From Clostridium estertheticum (GTDB taxonomy: Bacteria > Bacillota > Clostridia > Clostridiales > Clostridiaceae), in contig NZ_CP086239.1 in assembly GCF_026650985.1 (NCBI RefSeq), positions 744,001 to 808,000 on the forward strand: a DNA stretch of 64,000 bases. Reading direction: 5' to 3'. This document shows, one piece after another, positions 9,635 to 18,543 of the stretch; the stretch's first letter is position 1, and each line of letters opens with the position of its first letter. A program made the position numbers and the translations under genes. A model generated the notes under the pieces. It was not told where the DNA came from. It saw only the letters and a list, made by a program, of their open reading frames with translations, and made no database searches.

Positions 9635-10546
9635 ATGTTTGGAGGATTTTTTGATAAATTAAAAGATGGATTAGCAAAGACTAGAAATAGTATTACAGAA
9701 AAAGTTAGTGATGTATTAAAGTTGGCAATTACAATTGATGATGAATTGTTTGAGGAACTTGAGGAAATATTAATTACATCAGATATAGGTGTAGATACTT
9801 CTGTTTATGTAATTGAAAAACTTAGAAAAAGAGTAAGGGAATTAAAAATAAAAGACCCATCAGAGATTATACCCTGTTTAAAAGAAGTTTTAATGGATAT
9901 ATTAGGTGAAGAGGAAGATCGAATAAAGGAACTAGAGCTACCAAAGGTGATTTTGGTAATAGGGGTTAATGGAGTCGGAAAAACTACTTCTATTGGTAAA
10001 ATGGCATCATCATTAAAGTCTAAAAAATATAAAGTTCTTATTGCTGCAGCAGATACATTCAGAGCAGCGGCAATTGATCAGTTAGAAATTTGGAGTAGTA
10101 GAGCAGATGTTCCATTAATAAAACATCAAGAAGGTTCTGATCCTGCGGCTGTAGTTTTTGATGCTGTTCAAGCAGCTAAAGCTAGAAAAGTTGATGTGCT
10201 AATTTGTGATACAGCAGGAAGACTTCATAATAAAAAAAATCTTATGGATGAATTAGCAAAAATAAATAGAGTTATTATAAGGGAATACAGCGAGGCTCAT
10301 ATGGAAACACTACTAGTTATTGATGCAACTACTGGTCAAAATGGAATTCAACAAGCTAAGCAGTTTATGGAGATATGTCCCATTGATGGTATAATACTAA
10401 CTAAATTAGATGGCACGGCCAAAGGTGGCGTTGTAATATCAATTAAGAATCAACTTAATATACCTGTTAAATATATAGGCGTTGGTGAGGGAATTGATGA
10501 TTTACAAGAGTTTAATTCTAAAGATTTCGTAGAGGCTTTGTTTTAA
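9635..10546 (+). CDS. ftsY: Signal recognition particle receptor FtsY
   Basis: SRP receptor GTPase that docks the ribosome-SRP complex at the membrane for co-translational insertion. The 303-residue protein has the short N-terminal region usual in Firmicutes, an N domain, then the G domain with GVNGVGKTTS near residue 110, ADTFRAAA, DTAGR and TKLDGTAKGG. The start has an AAGGAGGA-type site upstream. It lies 52 bases after smc and before ylxM-ffh, so receptor and particle protein are encoded together. Confidence 0.96.
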   Translation: MFGGFFDKLKDGLAKTRNSITEKVSDVLKLAITIDDELFEELEEILITSDIGVDTSVYVIEKLRKRVRELKIKDPSEIIPCLKEVLMDILGEEEDRIKELELPKVILVIGVNGVGKTTSIGKMASSLKSKKYKVLIAAADTFRAAAIDQLEIWSSRADVPLIKHQEGSDPAAVVFDAVQAAKARKVDVLICDTAGRLHNKKNLMDELAKINRVIIREYSEAHMETLLVIDATTGQNGIQQAKQFMEICPIDGIILTKLDGTAKGGVVISIKNQLNIPVKYIGVGEGIDDLQEFNSKDFVEALF

Positions 10547-10593
10547 AAAACATGTGAAAAATATAAAAATATGTGCCTGTTAAGTAAAACTAC

Positions 10594-10622
10594 TTGACAC
10601 TACATTTAAATTCTGATATTAT
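10594..10622 (+). promoter_or_regulatory. Extended -10 promoter for ylxM-ffh
   Basis: TTGACA at 10594-10599, a 17-base spacer and TATTAT at 10617-10622, with TGA directly before the -10 box (extended -10). It precedes ylxM by 23 bases and indicates that ylxM, ffh and probably rpsP start a new transcript separate from ftsY. Confidence 0.8.
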
Positions 10623-10645
10623 ATTATTTGTGAGTCGGTGATGAA

Positions 10646-10993
10646 ATGGAAAAAAGATTTGAAATTTCACTATTATTAGATTTTTATGGAGAATTACTTA
10701 CGCAAAAGCAACGAACCATAATGGATTTATATTTTAATAATGATTTGTCTTTATCTGAAATAGCAGAAATAAATAATACTAGTAGGCAAGCTATTCATGA
10801 TACTATAAAAAGATCTGATAACGCGCTTTTAGTATATGAAGAAAAATTGAAATTATTAAATAAAGACCATGAATTAAAGAAAACTTTTGATAATATAATA
10901 TTAGAATTAGATGAATTACAAAATAATATAAAAGATGAAAAAATGAATCAGCTTATATGTGACATAAAAACACAGATTATCGAGAATGTTTAG
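10646..10993 (+). CDS. ylxM: YlxM family DNA-binding protein
   Basis: Helix-turn-helix protein of the UPF0122 family, 115 residues, encoded just before ffh in most Firmicutes and associated with the SRP pathway. The sequence LTQKQRTIMDLYFNNDLSL followed by EIAEINNTSRQAIHDTIKR (about residues 19-55) is a sigma-70 region 4-like helix-turn-helix. The C-terminal half is charged and helical. The stop codon falls 10 bases before the ffh start and overlaps its ribosome binding site, so translation is probably coupled. Confidence 0.9.
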   Translation: MEKRFEISLLLDFYGELLTQKQRTIMDLYFNNDLSLSEIAEINNTSRQAIHDTIKRSDNALLVYEEKLKLLNKDHELKKTFDNIILELDELQNNIKDEKMNQLICDIKTQIIENV

Positions 10994-11003
10994 GGGGTTT
11001 ATT

Positions 11004-12353
11004 ATGGCTTTTGAAGGGTTATCTTCTAAGTTACAGGATACCATAAGAAAATTAAAGGGTAAGGGTAAGCTTTCCGAAAAAGATATTAAAGATGCTATGA
11101 GAGAAGTAAAATTAGCATTATTAGAAGCTGATGTTAATTATAAAGTAGTTAAAGATTTTGTGAAAAATGTAAGTGAAAAGTGTTTAGGTAATGGAGTATT
11201 ACAAAGCTTGACACCTGGGCAACAAGTTATCAAAATTGTTAATGATGAGTTAACTAGTTTAATGGGTAATTCAGAAAGCAAGTTAGAGTTTTCAATTAGT
11301 GGGTTAACGGTTATAATGCTTGTTGGACTTCAAGGTGCGGGTAAAACTACAATGGGTGGTAAACTTGCTCTTTCACTTAAAAGAAAAAATAAAAAACCGC
11401 TATTAGTAGCTTGTGATGTATATAGACCGGCTGCAATTAAACAATTGCAAGTAGTAGGAAAACAAATTGAAGTTCCGGTATTTACCATGGGAGACAAAGT
11501 GAGTCCTGTAGATATAGCAAAAGCATCAATAGACTTTGCTCGCGAAAATGGTAATAATGTAGTTATATTAGATACAGCAGGAAGACTTCATATAGATGAA
11601 AACTTAATGGAAGAACTTCAAAATATGAAATTAAGTGTAAAGCCAAATGAAATAATGTTAGTAGTAGATTCCATGACTGGTCAGGATGCAGTTAATGTAG
11701 CGGATAGTTTTAATTCGCAGCTAGATATAACTGGAGTGATTTTGACTAAATTAGATGGAGATACAAGAGGCGGCGCAGCACTATCCATTAAGGCAATAAC
11801 TGGGAAACCTATAAAGTTTGTTGGTTCTGGTGAAAAAATGAGTGATTTGGAAGTGTTTTATCCAGATAGAATGGCATCGAGAATACTTGGTATGGGAGAT
11901 GTGCTATCATTAATAGAAAAAGCACAGGATTCATTTGATGAAAACGAAGCAAAAGAACTTGGTAATAGAATGTTGTCTCAAGAATTTAACTTTGATGATT
12001 ATTTGGCATCAATGCAGCAAATGAAAAAGCTTGGACCACTTAATAAAATAGTTGAAATGATTCCAGGTTTCAATAAAAAGGAATTGCAGGGTGTAGACTT
12101 ATCTCAAGGTGAAAAGCAAATGGGAAAAAGTGAAGCTATCATAAGATCAATGACTGCATCAGAAAGAAAACATCCTAATTTGGTTAGTGGTTCTTCATCT
12201 AGAAAAAAGAGAATTGCTAATGGATCAGGTACTTTAGTCCAACAGGTAAATAAGGTTATAAAAGATTTTGAAATGATGAAAAAACTTATGAAGCAAGCAA
12301 AAGGATTCCAAAAGTCTGGTAAAAAAGGAATGTTTGGTAAAATGCCTTTTTAA
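11004..12353 (+). CDS. ffh: Signal recognition particle protein Ffh
   Basis: SRP54 GTPase that binds signal sequences and 4.5S-type RNA. The 449-residue protein has the N domain, a G domain with GLQGAGKTTMG near residue 108, CDVYRPAA, DTAGRLH and TKLDGDTRGGAALS, and a methionine-rich M domain (from about 300) ending KGMFGKMPF. AGGGGG at 10992-10997, six bases before ATG 11004, fixes the start; upstream in-frame codons lie inside that site. The SRP RNA itself is not in this window. Confidence 0.96.
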   Translation: MAFEGLSSKLQDTIRKLKGKGKLSEKDIKDAMREVKLALLEADVNYKVVKDFVKNVSEKCLGNGVLQSLTPGQQVIKIVNDELTSLMGNSESKLEFSISGLTVIMLVGLQGAGKTTMGGKLALSLKRKNKKPLLVACDVYRPAAIKQLQVVGKQIEVPVFTMGDKVSPVDIAKASIDFARENGNNVVILDTAGRLHIDENLMEELQNMKLSVKPNEIMLVVDSMTGQDAVNVADSFNSQLDITGVILTKLDGDTRGGAALSIKAITGKPIKFVGSGEKMSDLEVFYPDRMASRILGMGDVLSLIEKAQDSFDENEAKELGNRMLSQEFNFDDYLASMQQMKKLGPLNKIVEMIPGFNKKELQGVDLSQGEKQMGKSEAIIRSMTASERKHPNLVSGSSSRKKRIANGSGTLVQQVNKVIKDFEMMKKLMKQAKGFQKSGKKGMFGKMPF

Positions 12354-12401
12354 TAAAACACTTGATAGATTACTAGATATAGATTTAAGGAGGTGATATA
12401 C

Positions 12402-12644
12402 ATGGCAGTTAAAATAAGATTAAAAAGAATGGGTGCTAAACATGCTCCATTTTACAGAGTTGTAGTTGCAGATTCAAGATCTCCTAGAGATGGTAGATTT
12501 ATTGAAGAAATAGGATACTACAATCCAACAACAGAACCAACAACTATTAAAATTGATGTTGAAAAAGCAACTAAATGGATGAAGAATGGTGCACAACCAT
12601 CTGATACAGTTAAAAGGTTACTTAGCAAAATAGCAGTCAACTAG
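12402..12644 (+). CDS. rpsP: 30S ribosomal protein S16
   Basis: Primary 30S assembly protein of 80 residues, starting [19 protein letters not shown] and with the family segment [21 protein letters not shown]. The 11-base site AAGGAGGTGAT (12387-12397) is a full anti-Shine-Dalgarno match and places the start at ATG 12402. It begins the conserved rpsP-khpA-rimM-trmD-rplS series. Followed 34 bases later by khpA. Confidence 0.97.
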   Translation: MAVKIRLKRMGAKHAPFYRVVVADSRSPRDGRFIEEIGYYNPTTEPTTIKIDVEKATKWMKNGAQPSDTVKRLLSKIAVN

Positions 12645-12678
12645 AAAAGTTTGTAAGTAATGAATGGAGGAGTTTTCC

Positions 12679-12906
12679 ATGAAGCAGTTACTTGAAGTAT
12701 TGGCAAAGTATTTAGTTGATAAACCAGAAATGGTAGTAGTAAACGAAGTAGCACATGAGCATACAGTACTTTTAGAATTATCTGTAGCACATGAAGATAT
12801 GGGAAAAGTTATAGGAAAACAGGGTAGAATAGCGAAAGCTATTCGTACTGTGGTAAAAGCAGCTGCTGTTAAAGAAAATAAAAAAGTAGTTGTTGAAATA
12901 AAGTAA
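12679..12906 (+). CDS. khpA: KH-domain RNA-binding protein KhpA
   Basis: Small RNA-binding protein (YlqC type) of 75 residues consisting of one KH domain with the GxxG loop GKQG in DMGKVIGKQGRIAKAIRTV. Family members pair with KhpB/EloR and bind RNA, affecting cell division in some Gram-positives. GGAGGAG at 12666-12672 supports ATG 12679 over the upstream ATG 12664, which would overlap the site. It sits between rpsP and rimM as usual, and a terminator follows immediately. Confidence 0.92.
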   Translation: MKQLLEVLAKYLVDKPEMVVVNEVAHEHTVLLELSVAHEDMGKVIGKQGRIAKAIRTVVKAAAVKENKKVVVEIK

Positions 12907-12940
12907 GAGTTAGGTTCAACCTAACTCTTATTTTATTTAA
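12907..12940 (+). terminator. Terminator after khpA
   Basis: GAGTTAGGTT at 12907-12916 pairs with AACCTAACTC at 12918-12927, followed by a T-rich tail. It separates rpsP-khpA from rimM-trmD, at least in part. Confidence 0.82.
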
Positions 12941-12998
12941 ATATCGAGTTTTATTTGTAACATAAACAAAATAAATAATATTGAAAGGAGGATTTTAA

Positions 12999-13493
12999 AT
13001 GAAAGATTTTATGAGCGTAGGTACGATAGGTAAGACACATGGCTTAAAAGGTGAAGTTAAAGTTTTTTCGTTAACTGATAGTCTCGAAAGATTTAAAAAA
13101 TTAAAAAATGTGTATATTGATGGTGAGATTAGAAAAGTTGAGGGTTGTAAACTTCAAGCAGATAAAGCAATACTTAAGATTGAAGGCATAGATACCATAG
13201 AACAAGCAGAGACATATAGAAACAAGTATCTGATGGTTAAACGAGAAGATGCAGTTAAATTAACAGAGGGAAGTTACTACGTTGCTGACTTGCTTGACTG
13301 TAGTGTCTTCGAGGAAGGCTCAGATGAAGAACTAGGTAAGGTATTTGATGTTCTTAATACACCCGGAAATGATGTATACTGGGTTAAAGGAAAAGAAGAA
13401 TTACTTATTCCAGTACTTAAGAATATTGTAGTTAGTGTAGATATTAATAAACATATAATAATAATTAAACCAGTAAAAGAATGGCAAGAATGA
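12999..13493 (+). CDS. rimM: Ribosome maturation factor RimM
   Basis: Assembly factor that binds S19 and helps 30S head maturation. The 164-residue protein starts [20 protein letters not shown], matching the RimM N-terminal beta-barrel ([16 protein letters not shown]). It ends with a PRC-barrel domain, from about residue 90, containing [18 protein letters not shown]. The site AAAGGAGG lies upstream. The stop overlaps the trmD start by four bases in the sequence ATGA, so the two are translationally coupled. Confidence 0.95.
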   Translation: MKDFMSVGTIGKTHGLKGEVKVFSLTDSLERFKKLKNVYIDGEIRKVEGCKLQADKAILKIEGIDTIEQAETYRNKYLMVKREDAVKLTEGSYYVADLLDCSVFEEGSDEELGKVFDVLNTPGNDVYWVKGKEELLIPVLKNIVVSVDINKHIIIIKPVKEWQE

Positions 13494-14212
13494 AAATAGA
13501 TATATTAACTCTATTCCCTGAAATGTTTGAAATCTTTAATTATAGTATGATTGGAAAAGCAATAGAGAAAAACATAGTTAATATAACATCTCATAATATC
13601 CGTGATTACACAATTGACAAACATAAAAAAGTAGATGATTCTCCATATGGTGGTGGAGCTGGTATGGTAATGCAAGTTCAACCATTAGTTGACTCAATTC
13701 GTGATGTTAAATTAAGAAATGGTGGGAAAGTAATATTTTTAGGACCAAGAGGAATTACATTTACCCAGGATATTGCGAAAGAGTTATGTAAGGAAAAAGA
13801 ATTAATATTTGTATGTGGTCACTACGAGGGCATTGACGAGCGAACCTATGAGTATATAGATATGGAAATGTCTCTGGGAGATTTTGTTTTAACTGGTGGT
13901 GAAATGGCATGTATTCCTATTGTTGATAGCATTTGTAGGTTAATTCCAGGAGTATTATCTTGCACGGAGAGTTATACAGAGGAATCTTTTTATGATGGGG
14001 TACTTGAGTACCCGCATTATACAAGACCAGAATGTTTTGAAGAGAAAAAAGTCCCAGAGGTTTTAATATCTGGACATCATGAAAACATACGAAAGTGGAG
14101 AAGGCTGCAATCACTCCTAATCACTAGGGAAAAAAGACAAGATTTATTTCAAAAGCTTAAGCTTACGAAAGAAGATAAAAAATTATTGAGTGATAAACAT
14201 AAAATAGAATAA
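13490..14212 (+). CDS. trmD: tRNA (guanine-N1)-methyltransferase TrmD
   Basis: Methylates G37 of tRNAs, using S-adenosylmethionine, and so prevents frameshifting. The 240-residue protein begins [13 protein letters not shown] and carries the trefoil-knot SAM-binding segments [20 protein letters not shown] and [14 protein letters not shown] 13481 is also in frame, but 13490 gives the family start and the four-base overlap with rimM. Followed about 60 bases later by the rplS promoter. Confidence 0.96.
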   Translation: MKIDILTLFPEMFEIFNYSMIGKAIEKNIVNITSHNIRDYTIDKHKKVDDSPYGGGAGMVMQVQPLVDSIRDVKLRNGGKVIFLGPRGITFTQDIAKELCKEKELIFVCGHYEGIDERTYEYIDMEMSLGDFVLTGGEMACIPIVDSICRLIPGVLSCTESYTEESFYDGVLEYPHYTRPECFEEKKVPEVLISGHHENIRKWRRLQSLLITREKRQDLFQKLKLTKEDKKLLSDKHKIE

Positions 14213-14269
14213 AGAAGAGTTATTTGCAGCTTAAATATCTTTCATATAAGAATAAAAGACATTTTTATG

Positions 14270-14298
14270 TTGATATATAGATATATTTATGATAAAAT
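14270..14298 (+). promoter_or_regulatory. Promoter for rplS
   Basis: TTGATA at 14270-14275 and TAAAAT at 14293-14298 with a 17-base spacer. Predicted start near 14305, at the edge of the leader hairpin, so rplS can be transcribed separately from trmD. Confidence 0.72.
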
Positions 14299-14301
14299 AT
14301 A

Positions 14302-14350
14302 GTTTGTGCTAGTACGGGCGCTCCTCTGCCATAATTTAATGAGCACGAAC
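14302..14350 (+). ncRNA. Putative L19 leader (autoregulatory RNA)
   Basis: GTTTGTGCT at 14302-14310 pairs with AGCACGAAC at 14342-14350 (nine pairs, one G-U). An inner helix GGC/GCC is formed by GGCGCTCCTCTGCC. The element starts at the predicted transcription start and ends 16 bases before the rplS ribosome binding site. Firmicutes are known to carry a ribosomal protein L19 leader at this place; matching to that family is by position and shape only. Confidence 0.6.
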
Positions 14351-14380
14351 GTCACAATAAAACTTTAGGAGGGAATGCAC

Positions 14381-14728
14381 ATGTTAGAAATTATAAGATC
14401 AATAGAAGCAGAACAAATCAGAACTGACTTACCAGTATTTAATGTAGGTGATACAATTAAGGTTCACATCAAAATTAGTGAAGGTAACAAGGAGAGAGTC
14501 CAAGTTTTCGAAGGAACCGTTCTTAAAAGACAAAATGGCGGTATCAGAGAAACTTTTACTGTAAGAAGAGTAGCATCTGGTGTTGGTGTTGAAAAAACAT
14601 TCCCAGTTAATTCTCCAGTAATTGAAAAAATTGAAATTGTAAGATTAGGTAAAGTTAGAAGAGCTAAACTATTCTACTTAAGAGATAGAGTTGGTAAATC
14701 TGCTAAGGTTAAAGAAAGAATGAGATAA
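14381..14728 (+). CDS. rplS: 50S ribosomal protein L19
   Basis: Protein of the 30S-50S interface, 115 residues, starting [20 protein letters not shown] and containing [10 protein letters not shown] and [19 protein letters not shown], with a basic C-terminus [20 protein letters not shown] at 14367-14372 lies 8 bases before ATG 14381 but only 2 before ATG 14375, so 14381 is preferred. Likely controlled by the structured leader at 14302-14350. A terminator follows at once. Confidence 0.97.
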   Translation: MLEIIRSIEAEQIRTDLPVFNVGDTIKVHIKISEGNKERVQVFEGTVLKRQNGGIRETFTVRRVASGVGVEKTFPVNSPVIEKIEIVRLGKVRRAKLFYLRDRVGKSAKVKERMR

Positions 14729-14734
14729 AATGGG

Positions 14735-14755
14735 GGGGCTGAAAAGTCCCTTTTT
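14735..14755 (+). terminator. Terminator after rplS
   Basis: GGGGCT (14735-14740) pairs with AGTCCC (14745-14750, one G-U) over a GAAA tetraloop, followed by five T. Confidence 0.8.
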
Positions 14756-14849
14756 ACATTTATCTATAATATAACATACATAAATGGGAAAGTTATTAAT
14801 GTATATTACAAAAATAAAAAATTTATAAGACAGGGAGGATTAGATAAAT

Positions 14850-15707
14850 ATGGCAATGACCATAAATTGGTTTCCGGGACATATGGCGAAAACTAGAAGA
14901 CAAATTGGAGAGAGTTTAAAACTTGTTGATGCTGTAATAGAAATTAGAGATGCAAGGATAGTTAAATCAAGTGCAAATCCACAAATTGATGAGATATGTA
15001 AAGATAAGCCTAGAGTTATTTTACTAAATAAGAGTGATTTAGCTGAAGATAAAGTTACTAAACAATGGATAGAAAAACTTACAACTGATACTGTAAAACC
15101 ACTCGCTGTAAATTGTATTACAGGTCAAGGGTTAAAAAGTATAAAAATTACACTTGACGAGTTATTGAAACAAAAACATGATAGGCAAAGAAAAAAAGGC
15201 TTAGTTAATATAGTTACGAGAGTTATGGTAGTGGGTATACCTAATGTTGGTAAATCTTCTTTTATAAACAAACTAGGAAAAAACAACATTACTAAAACAG
15301 GAGATAGACCAGGAGTTACTAAAAGCAAGCAATGGGTAAGAACTACCTTAGGAATAGAGTTAATGGATACTCCAGGTGTATTATGGCCTAGATTTGAAGA
15401 CGAGACAGTTGGGCTTAATTTGGCATTTACAGGTGCTGTAAAAGATGAGGTCATAGATATAGAGGAATTAGCACTTAGATTAGTAGAAAGACTTCAAATT
15501 AATAATGCACAGCGATTAATGGAAAGATATAAACTTACAGAAATTATGGAAAATCCTTTAGATAACTTAGATAATATAGCTAAAAAAAGGGGAGCTGTGA
15601 TTTCAGGGGGAAATATTGACTATAACAGAGTTGCAGTTATGCTTTTGGATGAATTTAGAGGTGGTAAATTAGGACCTATATCTCTAGAGAGAGTAAAGGA
15701 AGATTAG
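14850..15707 (+). CDS. ylqF: Ribosome biogenesis GTPase RbgA (YlqF)
   Basis: Circularly permuted GTPase needed for late 50S assembly. In the 285-residue protein the G4 motif LLNKSD (near residue 56) precedes G1 GIPNVGKSSF (near 129) and G3 DTPGVLWP (near 173), the YlqF/YawG order. It begins with FPGHMAKTRR, also typical. GGGAGG at 14833-14838 lies 11 bases before ATG 14850. It sits between rplS and rnhB, the usual Firmicute arrangement. Confidence 0.95.
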   Translation: MAMTINWFPGHMAKTRRQIGESLKLVDAVIEIRDARIVKSSANPQIDEICKDKPRVILLNKSDLAEDKVTKQWIEKLTTDTVKPLAVNCITGQGLKSIKITLDELLKQKHDRQRKKGLVNIVTRVMVVGIPNVGKSSFINKLGKNNITKTGDRPGVTKSKQWVRTTLGIELMDTPGVLWPRFEDETVGLNLAFTGAVKDEVIDIEELALRLVERLQINNAQRLMERYKLTEIMENPLDNLDNIAKKRGAVISGGNIDYNRVAVMLLDEFRGGKLGPISLERVKED

Positions 15708-15754
15708 GTTTATACATATAAGGTATCACATACCAATATTGCTTAAAGTATAAA

Positions 15755-15802
15755 GGCATCTTAAAAAAAATTAGCCAATTGTTCTAATATTTTTAAGATG
15801 CC
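15755..15802 (+). other. Long hairpin upstream of rnhB
   Basis: GGCATCTTAAA at 15755 onward pairs with its complement ending at 15802. Both arms of about 20 bases are near-perfect, with one bulge and a nine-base loop CCAATTGTT. There is no T-run after it, so it is not a standard terminator. It lies 38 bases before rnhB and may be an attenuation or mRNA-stability element. Confidence 0.5.
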
Positions 15803-15840
15803 AAATTCAAGATAGCTGACGATTATAAAGGAGAAATGTT

Positions 15841-16659
15841 ATGAAATTTAATGTGGATTTTTCAAGCATGAAATATAAAGAAGTAAAAGAATATATCTTG
15901 AGTATAGAAGATGTTGAAAACGTTTCCAATGAAGCCGAAAAAGGAAGCATAATAAATAGCCTTTTGCAAGATAAGAGAAAAACTGTTCAAAAACTAGGGG
16001 TTAAAATGTCTAAAATATTAGAGTCGAAAGAAAAAGAAATTCAAAGGGTAAGGAAAATGTATGACTTTGATCGAAGTTTTGGAGACTTTAGATATGTAGC
16101 TGGGGTAGATGAGGTTGGTCGTGGACCTTTAGCTGGACCGATAGTTGCAGCTGCAGTATTATTTGATTCAAAATTAGTTGAGGACAAAGACTTAATATTA
16201 AGAGCTAATGACTCTAAAAAATTGTCGGTATCTTGCAGAAAAGAACTATCGCTTATTATTAAAGAAAGGGCATTAGCTTACACGATTATTGCTATTGATA
16301 ATAAGCAAATAGATGAAAAAGGAATTGCTTGGTGCAATAATCAAGTATTTTTAGAATCGTGTGCAGGGTTAACTACTAAGCCGGATTTAGTTTTATCTGA
16401 TGGATATAGAATAAAAAATTATCCTGGTTTAAATGAATTTGTAATAAAGGGAGATACGTTAAGTATAAGTATAGCCTGTGCTTCTATAATTGCAAAGGTA
16501 TATAGAGATGAATTAATGGCAGATTATCATGAAAAATATCCTAATTATGGATTTGATAGAAACGTTGGATATGGTACCCAGGAACATGTACTTGCGATAA
16601 AAAAGTTTGGAATTATTCCGATACATAGGAAAAGTTTTTTAACAAAAATTTTAGAATAA
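15841..16659 (+). CDS. rnhB: Ribonuclease HII
   Basis: Cuts RNA in RNA-DNA hybrids and removes single ribonucleotides from DNA. The 272-residue protein has an N-terminal helical extension of about 80 residues, common in Firmicute RNase HII, followed by the catalytic core: VAGVDEVGRGPLAGPIVAA (Asp-Glu near residue 89-91), NDSKKLS, and the acidic LVLSDGYRI. It ends with the NVGYGTQEH segment. Ribosome binding site AAAGGAG. A hairpin at 16677 separates it from the convergent yraN. Confidence 0.95.
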   Translation: MKFNVDFSSMKYKEVKEYILSIEDVENVSNEAEKGSIINSLLQDKRKTVQKLGVKMSKILESKEKEIQRVRKMYDFDRSFGDFRYVAGVDEVGRGPLAGPIVAAAVLFDSKLVEDKDLILRANDSKKLSVSCRKELSLIIKERALAYTIIAIDNKQIDEKGIAWCNNQVFLESCAGLTTKPDLVLSDGYRIKNYPGLNEFVIKGDTLSISIACASIIAKVYRDELMADYHEKYPNYGFDRNVGYGTQEHVLAIKKFGIIPIHRKSFLTKILE

Positions 16660-16676
16660 ATTAATAAAAAAATTGC

Positions 16677-16707
16677 AAATGCACTTTGTAAATTACTAGG
16701 TGCATTT
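16677..16707. terminator. Bidirectional terminator between rnhB and yraN
   Basis: AAATGCAC (16677-16684) and GTGCATTT (16700-16707) form a stem with a 15-base loop. Runs of A precede it and T-containing tails follow, so it could end transcripts from both convergent genes. Confidence 0.55.
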
Positions 16708-16734
16708 TAAAAATTATTTTAAGAATACTTAAAA

Positions 16735-17103
16735 TTATAATTGGAAAGCGTCTTCAATATGATTAACTAAGAAATCATTATTATCATTATTTAACAATAC
16801 TTCAATAACATCAAATCTAAAATTTCTGTCTATAATATTTTCCTTTAAAATGTAAACTTGAGCTGTTTTATAGATTTTATGCTGCTTATAAAGAGTAACT
16901 GATTCTGCTGGTATTCCAAAGTTTATTCCATATCTAGTTTTTACCTCGATAAAGCAAATATAATCGTTATGTATTGCTATTAGGTCTATTTCACCACATT
17001 TGCATCTAAAGTTTTTGTCTATTACTTTGTAACCTAAATTCTTTAAAAAAATTTCCGCTATTTCTTCACCAAATGTTCCAATGTCTTTATTAAAAGTTTT
17101 CAT
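16735..17103 (-). CDS. yraN: YraN/UPF0102 family endonuclease-like protein
   Basis: Protein of 122 residues with the restriction-endonuclease-like fold of UPF0102. The visible motifs are GTFGEEIAEIFLKNLGYKV, then NFRCKCGEIDLIAIHN (catalytic Glu-Asp) and ICFIEVKTR (Glu-Lys). Function in the cell is unproven. The frame extends upstream to 17184, but AAGGGTG just before ATG 17103 and MKTFNKDIGTFGEE give the family start. It is convergent with rnhB and divergent from the HD-GYP gene; its usual neighbours are rnhB and comM, which are separated here by an insert. Confidence 0.9.
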   Translation of the reverse strand: MKTFNKDIGTFGEEIAEIFLKNLGYKVIDKNFRCKCGEIDLIAIHNDYICFIEVKTRYGINFGIPAESVTLYKQHKIYKTAQVYILKENIIDRNFRFDVIEVLLNNDNNDFLVNHIEDAFQL

Positions 17104-17169
17104 GAAAACACCCTTCCCTAATAATACATAAATTACAAAATATACATGCACACTAATATTAAGGTAAAA

Positions 17170-17215
17170 AGGATAAAAAATCAATACTTTTCTTCTGTAA
17201 GAGGATAAAAAATCA
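17170..17215. repeat. Two 14-base direct repeats, 32 bases apart
   Basis: AGGATAAAAAATCA occurs at 17170-17183 and again at 17202-17215, in the divergent region between yraN and the HD-GYP gene. The 32-base period is about three helical turns, so both copies face the same side of the DNA. Possible regulator binding sites. The remainder of the 279-base gap is AT-rich with no open frame I would support. Confidence 0.5.
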
Positions 17216-17382
17216 TGTATTTATGCAGAATATTATGCTAAAATGGAAATTATATAGTTTTATGTAGAAAATTAGATGAATAAGGATTATAGTATAATTA
17301 TATTTGATTTAAAAATGAAAAATTTAAATATCCTTAATATGATTTTACAATACTAATATTATATAATCGGGGTGTAAGTAAA

Positions 17383-18429
17383 ATGGAAAAAAGATGTATA
17401 CCTATTTTAGAGTGTGAACTTGGTGAAATAATTGCGCAAAAAGTGGTAAGCAAGTACGGTTCGACTATTGTTGTTGAAAACACTACAATAAATAGTTATA
17501 TTAAAAATAAATTAATGGCATTTGAAGTAGATTATATTTGGATTTATGGAGTTTGTATAGGTGAATATATTAAATATAAAGACAATGATCTAAATCAATT
17601 AAAGCAGAGTTATAACAGAAATATATTAGAGATCAAAAAAATAGTGAATGATTTAACTAATGGTAATAATGTAAGTGTTGAAAAAATAGATTTAATATCT
17701 AATTCTATATATGAACCTATAAACAATGAATATCATGTTGTTAGGTGTCTAAATGAATTGAAATCTATTGATGAGGATACATTTACTCATAGCATAAATG
17801 TGTCGTTGTACGCTATGTTATTGGGGAAATGGATGCTGTTACCAGAAAGTAAAATAAAAGATCTTATACAAGCCGCATTGCTCCATGATGTTGGGAAAAC
17901 AAAAATATCTAATTCCATTTTGAATAAAAAAGGAAAATTAGATATTGAAGAATTTGAAGAGATAAAAAAACATCCTATTTATAGTTTTGAAATTATAAAA
18001 GCCATCGATGGTCTTTCGATGGAAAGCAAGGAAGCTGTATTAAAACATCATGAAAGAGAGGATAAATCAGGTTATCCAGCAGGTATAGGAGGATCTGAGA
18101 TGAGTATATGTTCCAAAATTATAGCGATTACGAATTTCTATGCTTCAATAACTTCTGAGAGGACCTACAGAAAAAGAGTACATCCTTTTGAGGCTTTTAA
18201 GATTTTTCAAAGTCAAAGTAGTGTTAGTTTTGATATACATATAGTAAATACTTTTTTATCAAATATAGCTGCTTGTTATGTAGGCACGAAAGTTTTACTT
18301 AATAATGGTAAAATTGGTGAAATTGTATATGTGCCACCACAAGTTATCACTAAACCAATCGTGTGCGTTGATTCTGAATATTTGGATTTATCTAAGGAAA
18401 TTAATTTAAGTATTGTAAATATGTTGTAA
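17383..18429 (+). CDS. HD-GYP domain protein, probable c-di-GMP phosphodiesterase
   Basis: The 348-residue protein has an N-terminal region of about 120 residues without a recognised signature, then an HD-GYP domain. Visible residues are the first histidine in THSINVSLYAMLLG, the HD pair in LLHDVGKT, the helix KKHPIYSFEIIK and HHEREDKSGYPAG, which holds the GYP triad. A C-terminal part of about 60 residues follows. Proteins of this type hydrolyse cyclic di-GMP and affect motility and biofilm. There is no membrane segment or receiver domain. It stands alone, with its own terminator, at the left edge of the accessory block. Confidence 0.88.
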   Translation: MEKRCIPILECELGEIIAQKVVSKYGSTIVVENTTINSYIKNKLMAFEVDYIWIYGVCIGEYIKYKDNDLNQLKQSYNRNILEIKKIVNDLTNGNNVSVEKIDLISNSIYEPINNEYHVVRCLNELKSIDEDTFTHSINVSLYAMLLGKWMLLPESKIKDLIQAALLHDVGKTKISNSILNKKGKLDIEEFEEIKKHPIYSFEIIKAIDGLSMESKEAVLKHHEREDKSGYPAGIGGSEMSICSKIIAITNFYASITSERTYRKRVHPFEAFKIFQSQSSVSFDIHIVNTFLSNIAACYVGTKVLLNNGKIGEIVYVPPQVITKPIVCVDSEYLDLSKEINLSIVNML

Positions 18430-18460
18430 ATTATAGGCGCAAAGTAAGCATCTATAATGA

Positions 18461-18508
18461 ATATGGACAGTTAATAATTTTTATGATTATTAACTGTCCA
18501 TATTTTTG
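18461..18508 (+). terminator. Terminator after HD-GYP gene
   Basis: A perfect 18-base stem: ATATGGACAGTTAATAAT at 18461-18478 and its complement at 18486-18503, loop TTTTATG, then T5. It lies between two convergent genes and probably shields both. Confidence 0.85.
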
Positions 18509-18543
18509 TATAATATTATAAACTATTAAGAATCTTAAAAAAT

